Assembly (NCBI GenBank): GCA_902574475.1
Contig: CACGNZ010000009.1
Coordinates: forward strand, 1 to 48,046
DNA length: 48,046 nt
Reading direction: 5' to 3'
Source: an uncultured Alphaproteobacteria bacterium
GTDB taxonomy: Bacteria > Pseudomonadota > Alphaproteobacteria > HIMB59 > GCA-002718135
In this document: positions 36,994-46,006 of the stretch, piece by piece
How the letters are laid out: the number at the start of each line of letters is the position of its first letter
Numbering within the stretch: position 1 is the stretch's first letter
Position numbers and translations under genes: made by a program
Notes under the pieces: generated by a model
The model's database searches: none
Seen by the model: only the letters and a program-made list of their open reading frames with translations
Told to the model about the DNA's origin: nothing

Positions 36994-38238
36994 ATGAAAT
37001 TAAGATCAGTAAGGGGAACACATGATATTTTTGGAGCAGAAATAGAAAAATTCAACCGTATTTCTAATATTGTTTCCAAAAACGCTTACTTAAAAGACTT
37101 TAAAGAAATCCAGACACCAATTTTTGAATTTAGTAATTTATTTGCAAAACCCCTTGGTGAACAATCTGATGTTGTGTTGAAAGAAATGTATTCATTTGAA
37201 GATCGAAATAATGAATTTTTAACGCTACGCCCAGAGTATACGACGCCTATGATTAGAGCTGCCATTACTAATAATCTCTTGAATGATCTTCCTTTAAAAA
37301 TTTTTGGTATTGGACCTATGTTTAGAAGAGAAAGACCACAAAAGGGGAGATACAGACAATTTAATCAGATAAATTTTGAAATACTTGGGACTAAAGATTT
37401 TCTTGCAGATGTTGAATTAATATTGTTGTCCAATAAAATTTTAAAAGAACTTTTGCCTAAATCTAAAATAAGTCTTCAAATTAACTCTTTAGGAGATAAA
37501 AAAACTTTAATTGATTTTAAAAAAAGTCTTACAAAATATTTTAACACTCATAAAAAAACACTGTCAGAGGAAAGTATAAAAAAAATTGATACTAACCCAT
37601 TAAGAATATTGGATTCAAAAAATGAGGAAGATATTGAAATTTCAAAATCATCACCAAAAATATATGAATACTTAACTAATGAAGCTAAAAAGCACTATGA
37701 AGATCTTAAAATGTCATTAAATTTACTTGAAATTAATTTTGAAGAAAATTCTAATCTTGTTAGAGGTCTTGATTATTATTGTAATACAGTATTCGAATAC
37801 AAATCAAATGATCTAGGAAGTCAAGACACCTTATTGGGTGGAGGAAGATATGATGGTTTAATAAAAGTATTAGGAGGACCTGATATACCCGGAATTGGAT
37901 GGGCTGCAGGCATTGAAAGAATTGCATTATTAATGGAGTCTGAAAAAAAAATAAGTTCAACAATTCATATTGCTGTAACAAGCGAGAAATTTACAGATTA
38001 TTTTCTTCATTTACAAAAATATTTATCTGAAAATAGAATTTCATATTATTGGAATTATAAATACAATCTAAAAAAATCATTTACAAAAGCTAATACTTCT
38101 TCAGCATCTCATATAATTATTATTGGAGAAAATGAGTTTGACGGTAATTTTTTTACCATTAAAAATTTAATGACTGGCGAACAAAGAGAATTAAAGCTTA
38201 ATCAAATATTTAATCATTTGAATGATAAATCTAGATAA
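36994..38238 (+). CDS. hisS: Histidyl-tRNA synthetase
   Basis: 414 residues, class II. The start RGTHDIFG, motif 2 [26 protein letters not shown], the His-specific [15 protein letters not shown] and motif 3 [14 protein letters not shown] are all visible. The C-terminal anticodon-binding domain is present but short. It charges tRNA-His. The end overlaps prfA by 17 bases. Confidence 0.96.
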   Translation: MKLRSVRGTHDIFGAEIEKFNRISNIVSKNAYLKDFKEIQTPIFEFSNLFAKPLGEQSDVVLKEMYSFEDRNNEFLTLRPEYTTPMIRAAITNNLLNDLPLKIFGIGPMFRRERPQKGRYRQFNQINFEILGTKDFLADVELILLSNKILKELLPKSKISLQINSLGDKKTLIDFKKSLTKYFNTHKKTLSEESIKKIDTNPLRILDSKNEEDIEISKSSPKIYEYLTNEAKKHYEDLKMSLNLLEINFEENSNLVRGLDYYCNTVFEYKSNDLGSQDTLLGGGRYDGLIKVLGGPDIPGIGWAAGIERIALLMESEKKISSTIHIAVTSEKFTDYFLHLQKYLSENRISYYWNYKYNLKKSFTKANTSSASHIIIIGENEFDGNFFTIKNLMTGEQRELKLNQIFNHLNDKSR

Positions 38239-39298
38239 ACAATTTAAAATAATTTTAGAAAAATTTAAATTAATTGAAAATTCATTAAACAATATGAATA
38301 ATATTGACTCGAATGAGTTAATTAAATTAAATAGAGAATACTCTGAGCTACGTCCAATTGTAGAAAAAATTCAAGAATATAATGATTTACAAAAAGATAT
38401 ATTAAATCTTAATGAGTTAATAAAAGATAATGATTTAGAGATTAGTAAAATAGCTGAAACAGAGCTTATTGAAAAAAAAAATTTAATCAAAGATCTTGAG
38501 CAGGAATTATTAAGATTACTAATACCAAAAGATAAAAATGATTCTAAAAATTCAATCTTAGAAATTAGAGCTGGTACCGGAGGAGATGAAGCCTCACTTT
38601 TTGCCTCTGATTTGTTAAATATGTACCAGAGATACGCTGATTTAAATTCTTGGAAATTCGATATTTTATCAATATCTGAAACAGGTTTAAAAGGTGTTAA
38701 GGAGGTTATCTGTAATATTTCAGGTTTAAATGTTTTCTCAAAATTAAAATTTGAATCTGGTGTTCATAGAGTACAAAGGGTTCCAACAACAGAAAGTAGT
38801 GGAAGAGTTCACACATCTGCTGCAACAGTAGCAGTTCTGCCTGAAGCAGAAGAAGTTGATGTTGAAGTTCTTGATAAAGATTTAAGAATTGATGTTTTTC
38901 GATCAAGCGGACCGGGTGGACAGTCTGTAAATACTACCGATAGCGCTGTAAGAATTACACATTTACCAACTGGAATAGTAGTTTCCCAACAAGATGAAAA
39001 ATCTCAACATAAAAATAAAGCAAAAGCTTTGAAAATATTACGATCAAGATTATTTGATAATCAAATACAAGAAAAAAATAAAGAAAGATCTGAGCAAAGA
39101 AAAAATCAAGTAGGTTCTGGAGATAGATCTGAAAGAATAAGAACATATAATTTTCCACAAGGAAGGGTTTCTGATCATAGAATAAATCTTACATTGTATA
39201 ATTTATCAGAAATACTTGAGGGGAATATAGATGAGCTGATTAATCCTTTAATTGCTGAAGAAGAAAGTACAAAATTAGCAAATATGAAAAATGAATGA
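38222..39298 (+). CDS. prfA: Peptide chain release factor 1
   Basis: 358 residues. The GGQ loop is in [15 protein letters not shown] and the stop-codon recognition loop [14 protein letters not shown] has the P-x-T motif of RF1 (reads UAA and UAG). An N-terminal coiled-coil domain precedes them. RF1 is methylated on the GGQ glutamine by PrmC, whose gene overlaps this one by 8 bases. Confidence 0.96.
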   Translation: MINLDKQFKIILEKFKLIENSLNNMNNIDSNELIKLNREYSELRPIVEKIQEYNDLQKDILNLNELIKDNDLEISKIAETELIEKKNLIKDLEQELLRLLIPKDKNDSKNSILEIRAGTGGDEASLFASDLLNMYQRYADLNSWKFDILSISETGLKGVKEVICNISGLNVFSKLKFESGVHRVQRVPTTESSGRVHTSAATVAVLPEAEEVDVEVLDKDLRIDVFRSSGPGGQSVNTTDSAVRITHLPTGIVVSQQDEKSQHKNKAKALKILRSRLFDNQIQEKNKERSEQRKNQVGSGDRSERIRTYNFPQGRVSDHRINLTLYNLSEILEGNIDELINPLIAEEESTKLANMKNE

Positions 39299-40121
39299 AT
39301 TGATTAAAGAGAGTTTAATTAAATTAAAAAAAAAAAATATAATTAATCCAGAATTAGATTTAAGAGTTTTACTTAAGTATGCTTCAAAAAAAAATGATGA
39401 AATTTTTTTAAGTAATCTAAACTTAAAAGATATTAATATCATTAAATTTAAATCATTTCTTCAAAAAAGAATTAATAGAGAGCCAATAGCTAAAATTATT
39501 AACAATAAATCTTTTTGGAAAAATAATTTTTATGTAAATAATTTTGTTTTAGATCCACGTCCTGAAACAGAATTAATAATTGAGGAAGTGTTAAATATTT
39601 ATGAGAATAAAAATAATAAATTAAAAATACTAGATATTGGAACTGGCTCAGGTTGTATAGCAATATCACTTGCTAAGGAATATAAAAATGCATCAATTAC
39701 AGCTATAGATATTTCTAAGGAAGCATTAAAAGTTGCAGAAAAAAATTTAAAAATACATAACTGCAATAATCAAATTCAACTTAAGCTGATAGATTTTAAA
39801 AATATAAATTCCAAGTTTGATTTGATTGTATCCAATCCACCTTATTTAACAAATAAACAGTTTAACAATACAGATCCAGAAGTTAAAAATTTTGAACCTA
39901 AATTAGCTTTAGTTGGAGGAGATGATGGATTAAAATTTTACAGAGAATATTCAAATACTCTTAAAAATTTAATGAATAAAAAAGCTTATTTTATATGTGA
40001 AATTGGTATTAATCAGAGACAAGATTGTGAGGAAATATTTCAAAATTCGGGATTATATTTAAATAAAATTGTTAATGATCTTCAAGGAATCGAAAGAATT
40101 CTAAGTTTTTCAAAGATATAA
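39291..40121 (+). CDS. prmC: Release factor glutamine methyltransferase
   Basis: 276 residues. SAM motif [19 protein letters not shown], the catalytic NPPYLT and the substrate-side RPETELII (from DPRPETE) are present. It methylates the GGQ glutamine of release factors. The N-terminal helical domain is short and contains a 12-A run (39326-39337) that codes for lysines and keeps the frame. It is coupled to prfA by overlap. Confidence 0.94.
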   Translation: MNELIKESLIKLKKKNIINPELDLRVLLKYASKKNDEIFLSNLNLKDINIIKFKSFLQKRINREPIAKIINNKSFWKNNFYVNNFVLDPRPETELIIEEVLNIYENKNNKLKILDIGTGSGCIAISLAKEYKNASITAIDISKEALKVAEKNLKIHNCNNQIQLKLIDFKNINSKFDLIVSNPPYLTNKQFNNTDPEVKNFEPKLALVGGDDGLKFYREYSNTLKNLMNKKAYFICEIGINQRQDCEEIFQNSGLYLNKIVNDLQGIERILSFSKI

Positions 40122-40195
40122 GTTGAAATAAATTAAATGAAATGTATAGGTTATAAAAAGATTAAAATATAATAAATTTTTAATTTCCAAACAAT

Positions 40196-40609
40196 ATGTA
40201 TAAAAAAAACGGTAGAACCGCATATAAAAGTAATAGAAGAACCAGCTTTAGAAAACCTGGTGGATATAAAAATTTCAATAATAGAAATAGAGGAAATGTA
40301 TCCCAGCAATATAATAAGTATTTAAAACTTGCTAAAGAGGCATCTAGGTCAGGTGATAGAATTCAATCTGAATACTATTATCAATTTACTGATCATTACT
40401 ACAGAATAATGGTTGAACTTGGCATAAATATAGAAGAAAATTTAAATCTTGATGATCAAAAACAAAGTACCTTAAATGAAGAAGTTTCAGAGAATCAGAG
40501 TGAAACAATTGAAGTAACTGACAACGATAAAGTAGAGGATGACTCTATTGATTCAATTCCATTTATAGCTGAACCATCTAAAGAAAAAAGAAAACGATCA
40601 ACTAAGTAG
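40196..40609 (+). CDS. DUF4167 family protein
   Basis: 137 residues. A basic, Arg/Asn/Gly-rich N-terminus is followed by the conserved YNKYLKLAKEASRSGDRIQSEYYYQFTDHYYRIM helical block that defines DUF4167, then an acidic tail and a lysine-rich end. The family is alphaproteobacterial; the basic start suggests RNA binding. It follows prfA-prmC as in many alphaproteobacteria. The stop abuts the end of the convergent M23 gene. Confidence 0.9.
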   Translation: MYKKNGRTAYKSNRRTSFRKPGGYKNFNNRNRGNVSQQYNKYLKLAKEASRSGDRIQSEYYYQFTDHYYRIMVELGINIEENLNLDDQKQSTLNEEVSENQSETIEVTDNDKVEDDSIDSIPFIAEPSKEKRKRSTK

Positions 40610-41902
40610 TTATTCGTATAACATACTCAAATGATCTGCATATATTATTTTATATTCTTCTTTAAATTTTTCTAACTCTTTACCCTCAAGTACTTTTCCA
40701 GAGGGAAGTTTTAGTTTTAGAGGATTAATATGCTTATTCTGATAAATAATTTCATAATGAAGATGAGGTCCTGTAGAATTTCCTGTACTACCTACATAGC
40801 CTATGACTTCACCTTGATTAACTCTTACACCCTTAGAAATTCCTTTTTTGTAATTTGATAAATGAGCATATGCTGTTTTATATCCATTATTATGTCTAAT
40901 ACGAATATATTTTCCATATCCTCCATTTCTTCCAATGTATTCAACAATTCCATTCCCTCCGGCATAAATTGGAGTTCCTATAGGTGCAGCAAAATCAACA
41001 CCTTTATGCATTTTGTTGAAACCGGAAATAGGATGCTTACGCATACCAAAATTTGACGAAATTCTTGCACCATCCAAAGGTGTCTTTAAAATTGATTTTT
41101 TAACATTTTTTCCTTCTCTGTTAAAATAATCAACATAACCATCATCTGTAATAAACTTAAAATATTCTAACTGTTTTCCATCAATTATTATCGATGCGTA
41201 TTTAATATCATTATATTGTAGTCTACCTGTTTCAATTATTTCATCAAATTCATATGATATAGAAACAACAGTATCAACTTTAATATCTCTTTGAAAATCA
41301 AGATCAAAACTAAAAAGGCTTATAATTTTAATTAAAATATCTGGTGGTAGACCATTTTTAATACCATCTGAAAATAATGATTCTGCTATTGTATATTCTT
41401 TTGATTCAATAAATGAATCCTTAGTTAATTCTCTTATATTTAAATTTATTTCTTTGTCTAAATTAACAGAGATAATAGTCTCAGAGTTCTTAAATAATTC
41501 AATTTTTATTATTTCTCCAAAATTATTTTTAAAAACACTTATAATTTCTCCAGGTTTGATTTTCTTTAAATCATAAGAGTTTTCTATCTTACTTATAATT
41601 TCATAAATTTTTTCTTGTTTAAAGTTTAAATTTTTTAAAATAGAAACAAATGTATCACCTTGTAAAATTTCAATTTTTTTCTCAGTATATTGTGTTTTAT
41701 CAATATTTTTATTTATAATTGGTGTCGTAATGTCTGCTTTTTTTTCTTGAATAATTTCTTCTTTATTTTCAATTATTTTTTTTTTTAATATTTCTTTCTC
41801 TAAAAAACTTTTATCTAACATATTAAAGTATTCAGAAATAAATAAATAATATCCACTTGATATTAAAGTAATTAAAATTGGATATCTTATAATTGTAAAC
41901 AC
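40610..41902 (-). CDS. M23 family metallopeptidase (LytM domain)
   Basis: 430 residues. An N-terminal membrane helix (PILITLISSGYYLF) is followed by a LysM/OapA-like region (GDTFVSILKNLNFKQEKIYEI; IKPGEIISVF) and a C-terminal peptidase with the zinc site in HKGVDFAAPIGTPI and HLHYEI, plus the catalytic AYAHL. It probably cuts peptidoglycan cross-bridges or activates amidases in the periplasm. The start is GTG, directly after the flavin reductase stop. Confidence 0.93.
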   Translation of the reverse strand: MFTIIRYPILITLISSGYYLFISEYFNMLDKSFLEKEILKKKIIENKEEIIQEKKADITTPIINKNIDKTQYTEKKIEILQGDTFVSILKNLNFKQEKIYEIISKIENSYDLKKIKPGEIISVFKNNFGEIIKIELFKNSETIISVNLDKEINLNIRELTKDSFIESKEYTIAESLFSDGIKNGLPPDILIKIISLFSFDLDFQRDIKVDTVVSISYEFDEIIETGRLQYNDIKYASIIIDGKQLEYFKFITDDGYVDYFNREGKNVKKSILKTPLDGARISSNFGMRKHPISGFNKMHKGVDFAAPIGTPIYAGGNGIVEYIGRNGGYGKYIRIRHNNGYKTAYAHLSNYKKGISKGVRVNQGEVIGYVGSTGNSTGPHLHYEIIYQNKHINPLKLKLPSGKVLEGKELEKFKEEYKIIYADHLSMLYE

Positions 41903-42367
41903 CTAAAAATATTTCGAATTAAAATATACAAGCGGTTTCAATTTATCATTAGATTCTAATTCTAATATCTTACATATAAATATAATGTGATCACCTTTTT
42001 TAATTTTATCTGTTAGTTCGCATTCAAGATTTGCTATGCAATTGGGTATAATTACTGTTTTATTTTTTCCTTCGATAAATTTTATATTTTCTAATTTTGG
42101 TTCACTAGAAGCAAAATTGTCAGATAATTCTTTTTGTTTACTAGATAAAACATTTATCGATAAAAATCTAGTTTTTGAAAAATGTTTTATCGTAGAAGAA
42201 TAATTACCTAAAGAGAATAAAACCATAGGAGGTTTTAAAGATAAAGAGTTAAATGAATTAACAGTTTTCCCATATATCGAATTATTTTTTTTAACACATA
42301 TAACAGTAATTCCTGTTGAAAACTTACTTAGTGTTTTCTTAAAATTCTTAGTGTTTACCTTTCTCAT
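41903..42367 (-). CDS. Flavin reductase domain protein
   Basis: 154 residues, flavin-reductase-like split-barrel: FSTGITVICVKKNNSIYGKTVNSFNSLSLKPPMVLFSLG and FLSINVLSSKQKELSDNFAS are typical, followed by GDHIIFICKI. These proteins supply reduced FMN or FAD to monooxygenases or hold flavin themselves; no partner oxygenase is adjacent. The start overlaps the acetyltransferase stop (ATGA) and the stop abuts the M23 gene. Confidence 0.9.
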   Translation of the reverse strand: MRKVNTKNFKKTLSKFSTGITVICVKKNNSIYGKTVNSFNSLSLKPPMVLFSLGNYSSTIKHFSKTRFLSINVLSSKQKELSDNFASSEPKLENIKFIEGKNKTVIIPNCIANLECELTDKIKKGDHIIFICKILELESNDKLKPLVYFNSKYF

Positions 42368-42864
42368 AATCTTTTTTGCATATAAATTGAATCAACCCAC
42401 TTATTTTTTTTAAATCCAACTTTCTTTATAGTTCCAATATAATGAAAGCCATTTTTTTTATGTATTTTTATTGAAGCAACATTATTTTTTCCACCAATTA
42501 CTGCTATTAAATTTTTTATTTTTGCAATTTTTTTACATATTTTTAGTAGTTCTTTTAATATTTTATTACCATAACCACTATTAATAAAATCTGGATTAAC
42601 ATATATTGAATGTTCATATGAAAATCTATATCCACTTTTTTCTCTAAATTTATTTACAAAGGCTAATCCAATAACTTTATTATATTTAATTCCTAAAATA
42701 AATGGCAACTTATTTTTTTTAATTTTTTTTAACAATATATTAAATGTTGATTTTGATAATTTTTTTTCTTCAAAATTAGAGAATGAATTTTCAATAAAAT
42801 AATTGTAAATTTTTAGAGCTTCCGAGATTTCATTTTCTGTAAAATTATTTTTTTTTACTTTCAT
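42364..42864 (-). CDS. GNAT family N-acetyltransferase
   Basis: 166 residues. GNAT pattern: [46 protein letters not shown] (the R/Q-x-x-G-x-G/A acetyl-CoA loop appears as NSGYGNK), and VASIKIHKKNGFHYIGTIKKVGFK. Most like phosphinothricin/aminoacyl acetyltransferases of the RimI-PAT group. It is first in the three-gene run and last protein gene of the core block before the tRNA. Confidence 0.85.
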   Translation of the reverse strand: MKVKKNNFTENEISEALKIYNYFIENSFSNFEEKKLSKSTFNILLKKIKKNKLPFILGIKYNKVIGLAFVNKFREKSGYRFSYEHSIYVNPDFINSGYGNKILKELLKICKKIAKIKNLIAVIGGKNNVASIKIHKKNGFHYIGTIKKVGFKKNKWVDSIYMQKRL

Positions 42865-43052
42865 TTATATACTAATATATTTTTTAATTTGTAAGAATAA
42901 TACTAAACCTTGACTATTACTTAATAAAAAATTGATCAATATATTTATAAAATATTTACTTATTAATGAATAAAAAGGTAATATTATGTAAAATTTCAAA
43001 AATATACTACAATCTTTCTATTATTGCTTTAACTTTAAAAGTCATTATATCC

Positions 43053-43058
43053 TATAAA
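43053..43058 (+). promoter_or_regulatory. Candidate -10 box for the tRNA gene
   Basis: TATAAA sits 27 bases before the tRNA 5' end, giving a short leader. A second candidate, TTGCTT (43024-43029) with TATATC at 16 bases, precedes it. Both matches are weak in this AT-rich gap. The whole gap 42865-43085 holds no convincing gene; a 34-codon ORF at 42966-43070 is not supported. Confidence 0.3.
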
Positions 43059-43085
43059 ATTATGTTTTAGTAATATAAAGCTATT

Positions 43086-43160
43086 GGGTGTGTAGCTCAG
43101 CGGTAGAGCACTGCCTCGACACGGCAGGGGTCACAGGTTCAATCCCTGTCACACCCACCA
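43086..43160 (+). tRNA. tRNA-Val (GAC), with C at position 33
   Basis: A 75-base cloverleaf with encoded CCA. Acceptor stem GGGTGTG/CACACCC; D arm GCTC-AGCGGTA-GAGC; anticodon stem CTGCC/GGCAG with loop TCGACAC, so the anticodon is GAC (43118-43120); variable region GGGTC; T arm ACAGG-TTCAATC-CCTGT; A73 then CCA. Every stem pairs fully. Position 33 is C (43117), whereas T33 is nearly universal. GAC reads the Val codons GUC and GUU. It is flanked by the core block on the left and the polysaccharide genes on the right. Confidence 0.93.
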
Positions 43161-43175
43161 TCTAAAAACATTTAA

Positions 43176-44138
43176 TCAATAATTTTTTAAGAACCAATTA
43201 TAAGTATTTATTAATCCTTGATCTAAAGAAATTTTTTTGTTCCATCCAATTTTTTTAATCTTATTAATATTTAAAATTTTTCTATCCATTCCATTTATTT
43301 TTTTTCTATCAAATTTTATTTTTCCATTGTATCCCACAATTTTTGCAATTTTTATTACTAATTCTTTTATTGATATTTCTTCGCCACTTCCAATATTTAT
43401 GTGAGAACAACGAACATCAATAATTTTGTTATATTTTTTTTTATTAAATTCCATTATCTTTATACACGCCTCTGCCATATCATCTACATGAAGAAAGTCT
43501 CGCTTTGCCTTTCCATTGCCACTAATTAAAATTGTTTTTTTATTATCAGTCTTGGCTTTGTGAAATTTTGAAATTAAAGCTGGTATAACATGAGAATGAA
43601 AGGGATCAAAATTGTCATTTTGACCATATAAATTAGTTGGCATTACAGATCTATAATCTAAATTATATTGTCTGTTATAAGATTCACACATTTTTATTCC
43701 TGCTATCTTAGCCACAGCATAGGCTTCATTTGTTGGCTCTAGTTTACCACAAAATAATTCACTTTCTTTTATAGGTTGACTAGAGAATTTTGGATAAATG
43801 CAAGAACTACCAAGAAAAAGAAATTTTTTTACCCCAGATAAGTAGGACTCATTTATAGCATTATTTTGAATATTAATATTTTCAAAAATATAGTTCGCTG
43901 GAATTTTATTATTAGAGAAAATACCTCCTACTTTGGCAGCACATAAAAAAATGCAATCAATTTTATTTTTTTTTAAATATTTTTTTAAATTGTTTTGAAT
44001 ACTCAAATCAAGTTGTTTTCTATTTAAGCCTATAACATTTTGATAATTCTTAGATTTTAATTTTCTTTCTACGGCACTTCCAACCATACCTTTATTACCT
44101 AAAATCAATATCCTATCTTTTTTATTTATTTTTGACAC
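43176..44138 (-). CDS. fcl: GDP-L-fucose synthase
   Basis: 320 residues. N-terminal ILGNKGMVGSAV, the catalytic Ser-Tyr-Lys set in GSSCIYPK and YAVAK, and PTNLYGQNDNFDPFHSHVIPALI match the epimerase/reductase that turns GDP-4-keto-6-deoxymannose into GDP-L-fucose. Start is GTG. It abuts gmd directly, so the two work in series. It lies just inside the polysaccharide region, with its stop 15 bases from the tRNA. Confidence 0.94.
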   Translation of the reverse strand: MSKINKKDRILILGNKGMVGSAVERKLKSKNYQNVIGLNRKQLDLSIQNNLKKYLKKNKIDCIFLCAAKVGGIFSNNKIPANYIFENINIQNNAINESYLSGVKKFLFLGSSCIYPKFSSQPIKESELFCGKLEPTNEAYAVAKIAGIKMCESYNRQYNLDYRSVMPTNLYGQNDNFDPFHSHVIPALISKFHKAKTDNKKTILISGNGKAKRDFLHVDDMAEACIKIMEFNKKKYNKIIDVRCSHINIGSGEEISIKELVIKIAKIVGYNGKIKFDRKKINGMDRKILNINKIKKIGWNKKISLDQGLINTYNWFLKNY

Positions 44139-45179
44139 TTACTTTGAATATTTATCTAGTTCAGAATCTACCATTTCCTTAACTAGTTGAGAAAAATTTA
44201 TTTTAGGTTTCCAATTTAATAATTTTTTTGCTTTTGAATAATCTCCTGTTAAAGAATTAATGTCAGAAGGTCTTAAGTACATTTGATTTACAGCAATAAT
44301 TTTTTTATTGTTTCTAGTGTTAATTGCAACTTCATTTACTCCTTTTCCCTCCCATTTTAATTTCATTTGAAGGTTCTTTGCAACTTCATCAATAAAATTT
44401 TTTATTGTAAAACTTTTTCCTGTAGCAATACAAAAATCATCTGGTTTTTTATGTTGTAATATTTTCCACATAGCAAATACATAATCTTTTGCATGCCCCC
44501 AATCTCTTTTAGCATCTAAATTTCCTAAGAACAAACATCCTTGTAAATTATATTTTATTTTTACAAGTCCTTTTACAATTTTTTGTGTTACAAATGTTTC
44601 TCCTCTTCTTGGTGATTCATGGTTGAATAATATTCCATTACTTGCAAATATATTATAAGAGTCTCTATAATTTCTCGTTATCCAGTAAGAAAAAAGTTTA
44701 GACACACCATATGGTGAGCTTGGTTTAAAATTAGAATTTTCATTTAGTTTTTTTAAATTGTTGTCTCCATATATCTCTGAAGTTGATGCCTGATAAAATT
44801 TTGTTTTACTTTGTAATTTAAGATTTTTAATTGCTTCTAATAACCTTATAGTTCCAAGAGCATCAGCATTTGCTGTATATTCTGGTTGTTCAAATGAAAC
44901 AGCCACATGGGACTGAGCAGCTAAATTATAAATTTCATCAGGTTTAATATTTCTTATTATATTAAACAAATTAGGAGAGTCTAACAAATCACCATGATGA
45001 AGAATTAGATTTCTTTTATGCAATGATGGATCTTGATAAATATGATCTATTCTTGAAGTATTAAATTGAGAGCTTCTTCTTTTAATTCCATGTACAATAT
45101 AATTTTTTTTCAATAAAAGTTCTGCAAGATATGAACCATCTTGTCCTGTAATGCCTGTAATTAAAGCAGTTTTTTTCAC
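44139..45179 (-). CDS. gmd: GDP-mannose 4,6-dehydratase
   Basis: 346 residues. The NADP motif GITGQDGSYLAELLL, the catalytic region STSEIYG with YGVSK, NHESPRRGETFVT and a C-terminal YLRPSDINSLTGDYSKAKKLLNWKP are Gmd signatures. It makes GDP-4-keto-6-deoxy-D-mannose, the substrate of the next gene product. Start is GTG. It is the second of a minus-strand sugar operon whose first gene is near 47.3 kb. Confidence 0.96.
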   Translation of the reverse strand: MKKTALITGITGQDGSYLAELLLKKNYIVHGIKRRSSQFNTSRIDHIYQDPSLHKRNLILHHGDLLDSPNLFNIIRNIKPDEIYNLAAQSHVAVSFEQPEYTANADALGTIRLLEAIKNLKLQSKTKFYQASTSEIYGDNNLKKLNENSNFKPSSPYGVSKLFSYWITRNYRDSYNIFASNGILFNHESPRRGETFVTQKIVKGLVKIKYNLQGCLFLGNLDAKRDWGHAKDYVFAMWKILQHKKPDDFCIATGKSFTIKNFIDEVAKNLQMKLKWEGKGVNEVAINTRNNKKIIAVNQMYLRPSDINSLTGDYSKAKKLLNWKPKINFSQLVKEMVDSELDKYSK

Positions 45180-45204
45180 ATTATTTTTCTATTTAACTTC
45201 ACTT

Positions 45205-45999
45205 CTACATATTAATTTTTTGTCTTGCAAATATTAAATTTCTAATTTTTTTTTCATATATTTTTTCTAAAAGTAATTCATATTCTATTTTTAATAGTTC
45301 TATACGATATGCATACACAAATGGAAAATAAAACTTCAAAAATTCAATTAATTTATTAATTGATATGTTTGCTTTTGTTATTAATTTTGTATCAAATTCA
45401 AAAAGTATAATTAAACTGTTATTTTTTTTTAAAATATTTTTCATTCCTTTTAGTGCTAAAAATTCCCCTCCTTGAATATCCATTTTTATGAAATCTACTT
45501 TAGAATTGTTTAACAAAATATTATCTAATTTATCTTTTTTAGTTTTAATTTTGTAGTGATATATTGAATTTGAATTTAATCTATTATCACCACTATTTAT
45601 TGAAGAAACATTAAGATAAGTCTCTTCTTTTTTATCACCTAATGCAATTTTATATGCAATTACGTTAGTAATTTTATTTGCGTAAATTGATTTTCTTAAT
45701 AATCTAAAGTTGTTTGGCTCTGGTTCAAAAGAAAAAACCTTACCATCTTTTCCAGTTAAATTTGCTAAAAGTATAGTATACAATCCAATATTTGAACCAA
45801 TATCAATAACTATCATGTTTTTCTTAATTATCTTATTTACAAATCTTATTTCATCTCTTTCTAAGAACTTAAATTTCCAAAGCAATAAAGCTAGTAATCT
45901 ATTATAATTATTTGCATAAAATTTTTGTCTATTTATTTTTATACAAATATCAAAAGGAATTCTTAAAATAAAATTCAAAAACTTAAACAATTTATACAT
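45205..45999 (-). CDS. FkbM family methyltransferase
   Basis: 264 residues. SAM motif VIDIGSNIGLYTILLA followed by VFSFEPEPNNFRLLRKSI, the FkbM FIKMDIQGGEFLALKGM block and IILFEFD. Such enzymes O-methylate sugars in surface polysaccharides. Placement between gmd and the glycosyltransferase fusion supports modification of a fucose-containing glycan. The gap of 25 bases to gmd is the longest in this operon. Confidence 0.9.
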   Translation of the reverse strand: MYKLFKFLNFILRIPFDICIKINRQKFYANNYNRLLALLLWKFKFLERDEIRFVNKIIKKNMIVIDIGSNIGLYTILLANLTGKDGKVFSFEPEPNNFRLLRKSIYANKITNVIAYKIALGDKKEETYLNVSSINSGDNRLNSNSIYHYKIKTKKDKLDNILLNNSKVDFIKMDIQGGEFLALKGMKNILKKNNSLIILFEFDTKLITKANISINKLIEFLKFYFPFVYAYRIELLKIEYELLLEKIYEKKIRNLIFARQKINM

Positions 46000-46006
46000 A
46001 AAAAAA

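Noticed and set aside
39326-39337. A 12-A run at the start of prmC as a possible frameshift like that in argJ
   Set aside because: The frame is continuous across it and gives the normal PrmC N-terminus, so no disruption is visible.
42966-43070. A 34-codon ORF upstream of the tRNA gene
   Set aside because: It has no ribosome-binding site, no recognisable pattern and spans the likely tRNA promoter; chance ORFs of this size are frequent in AT-rich gaps.
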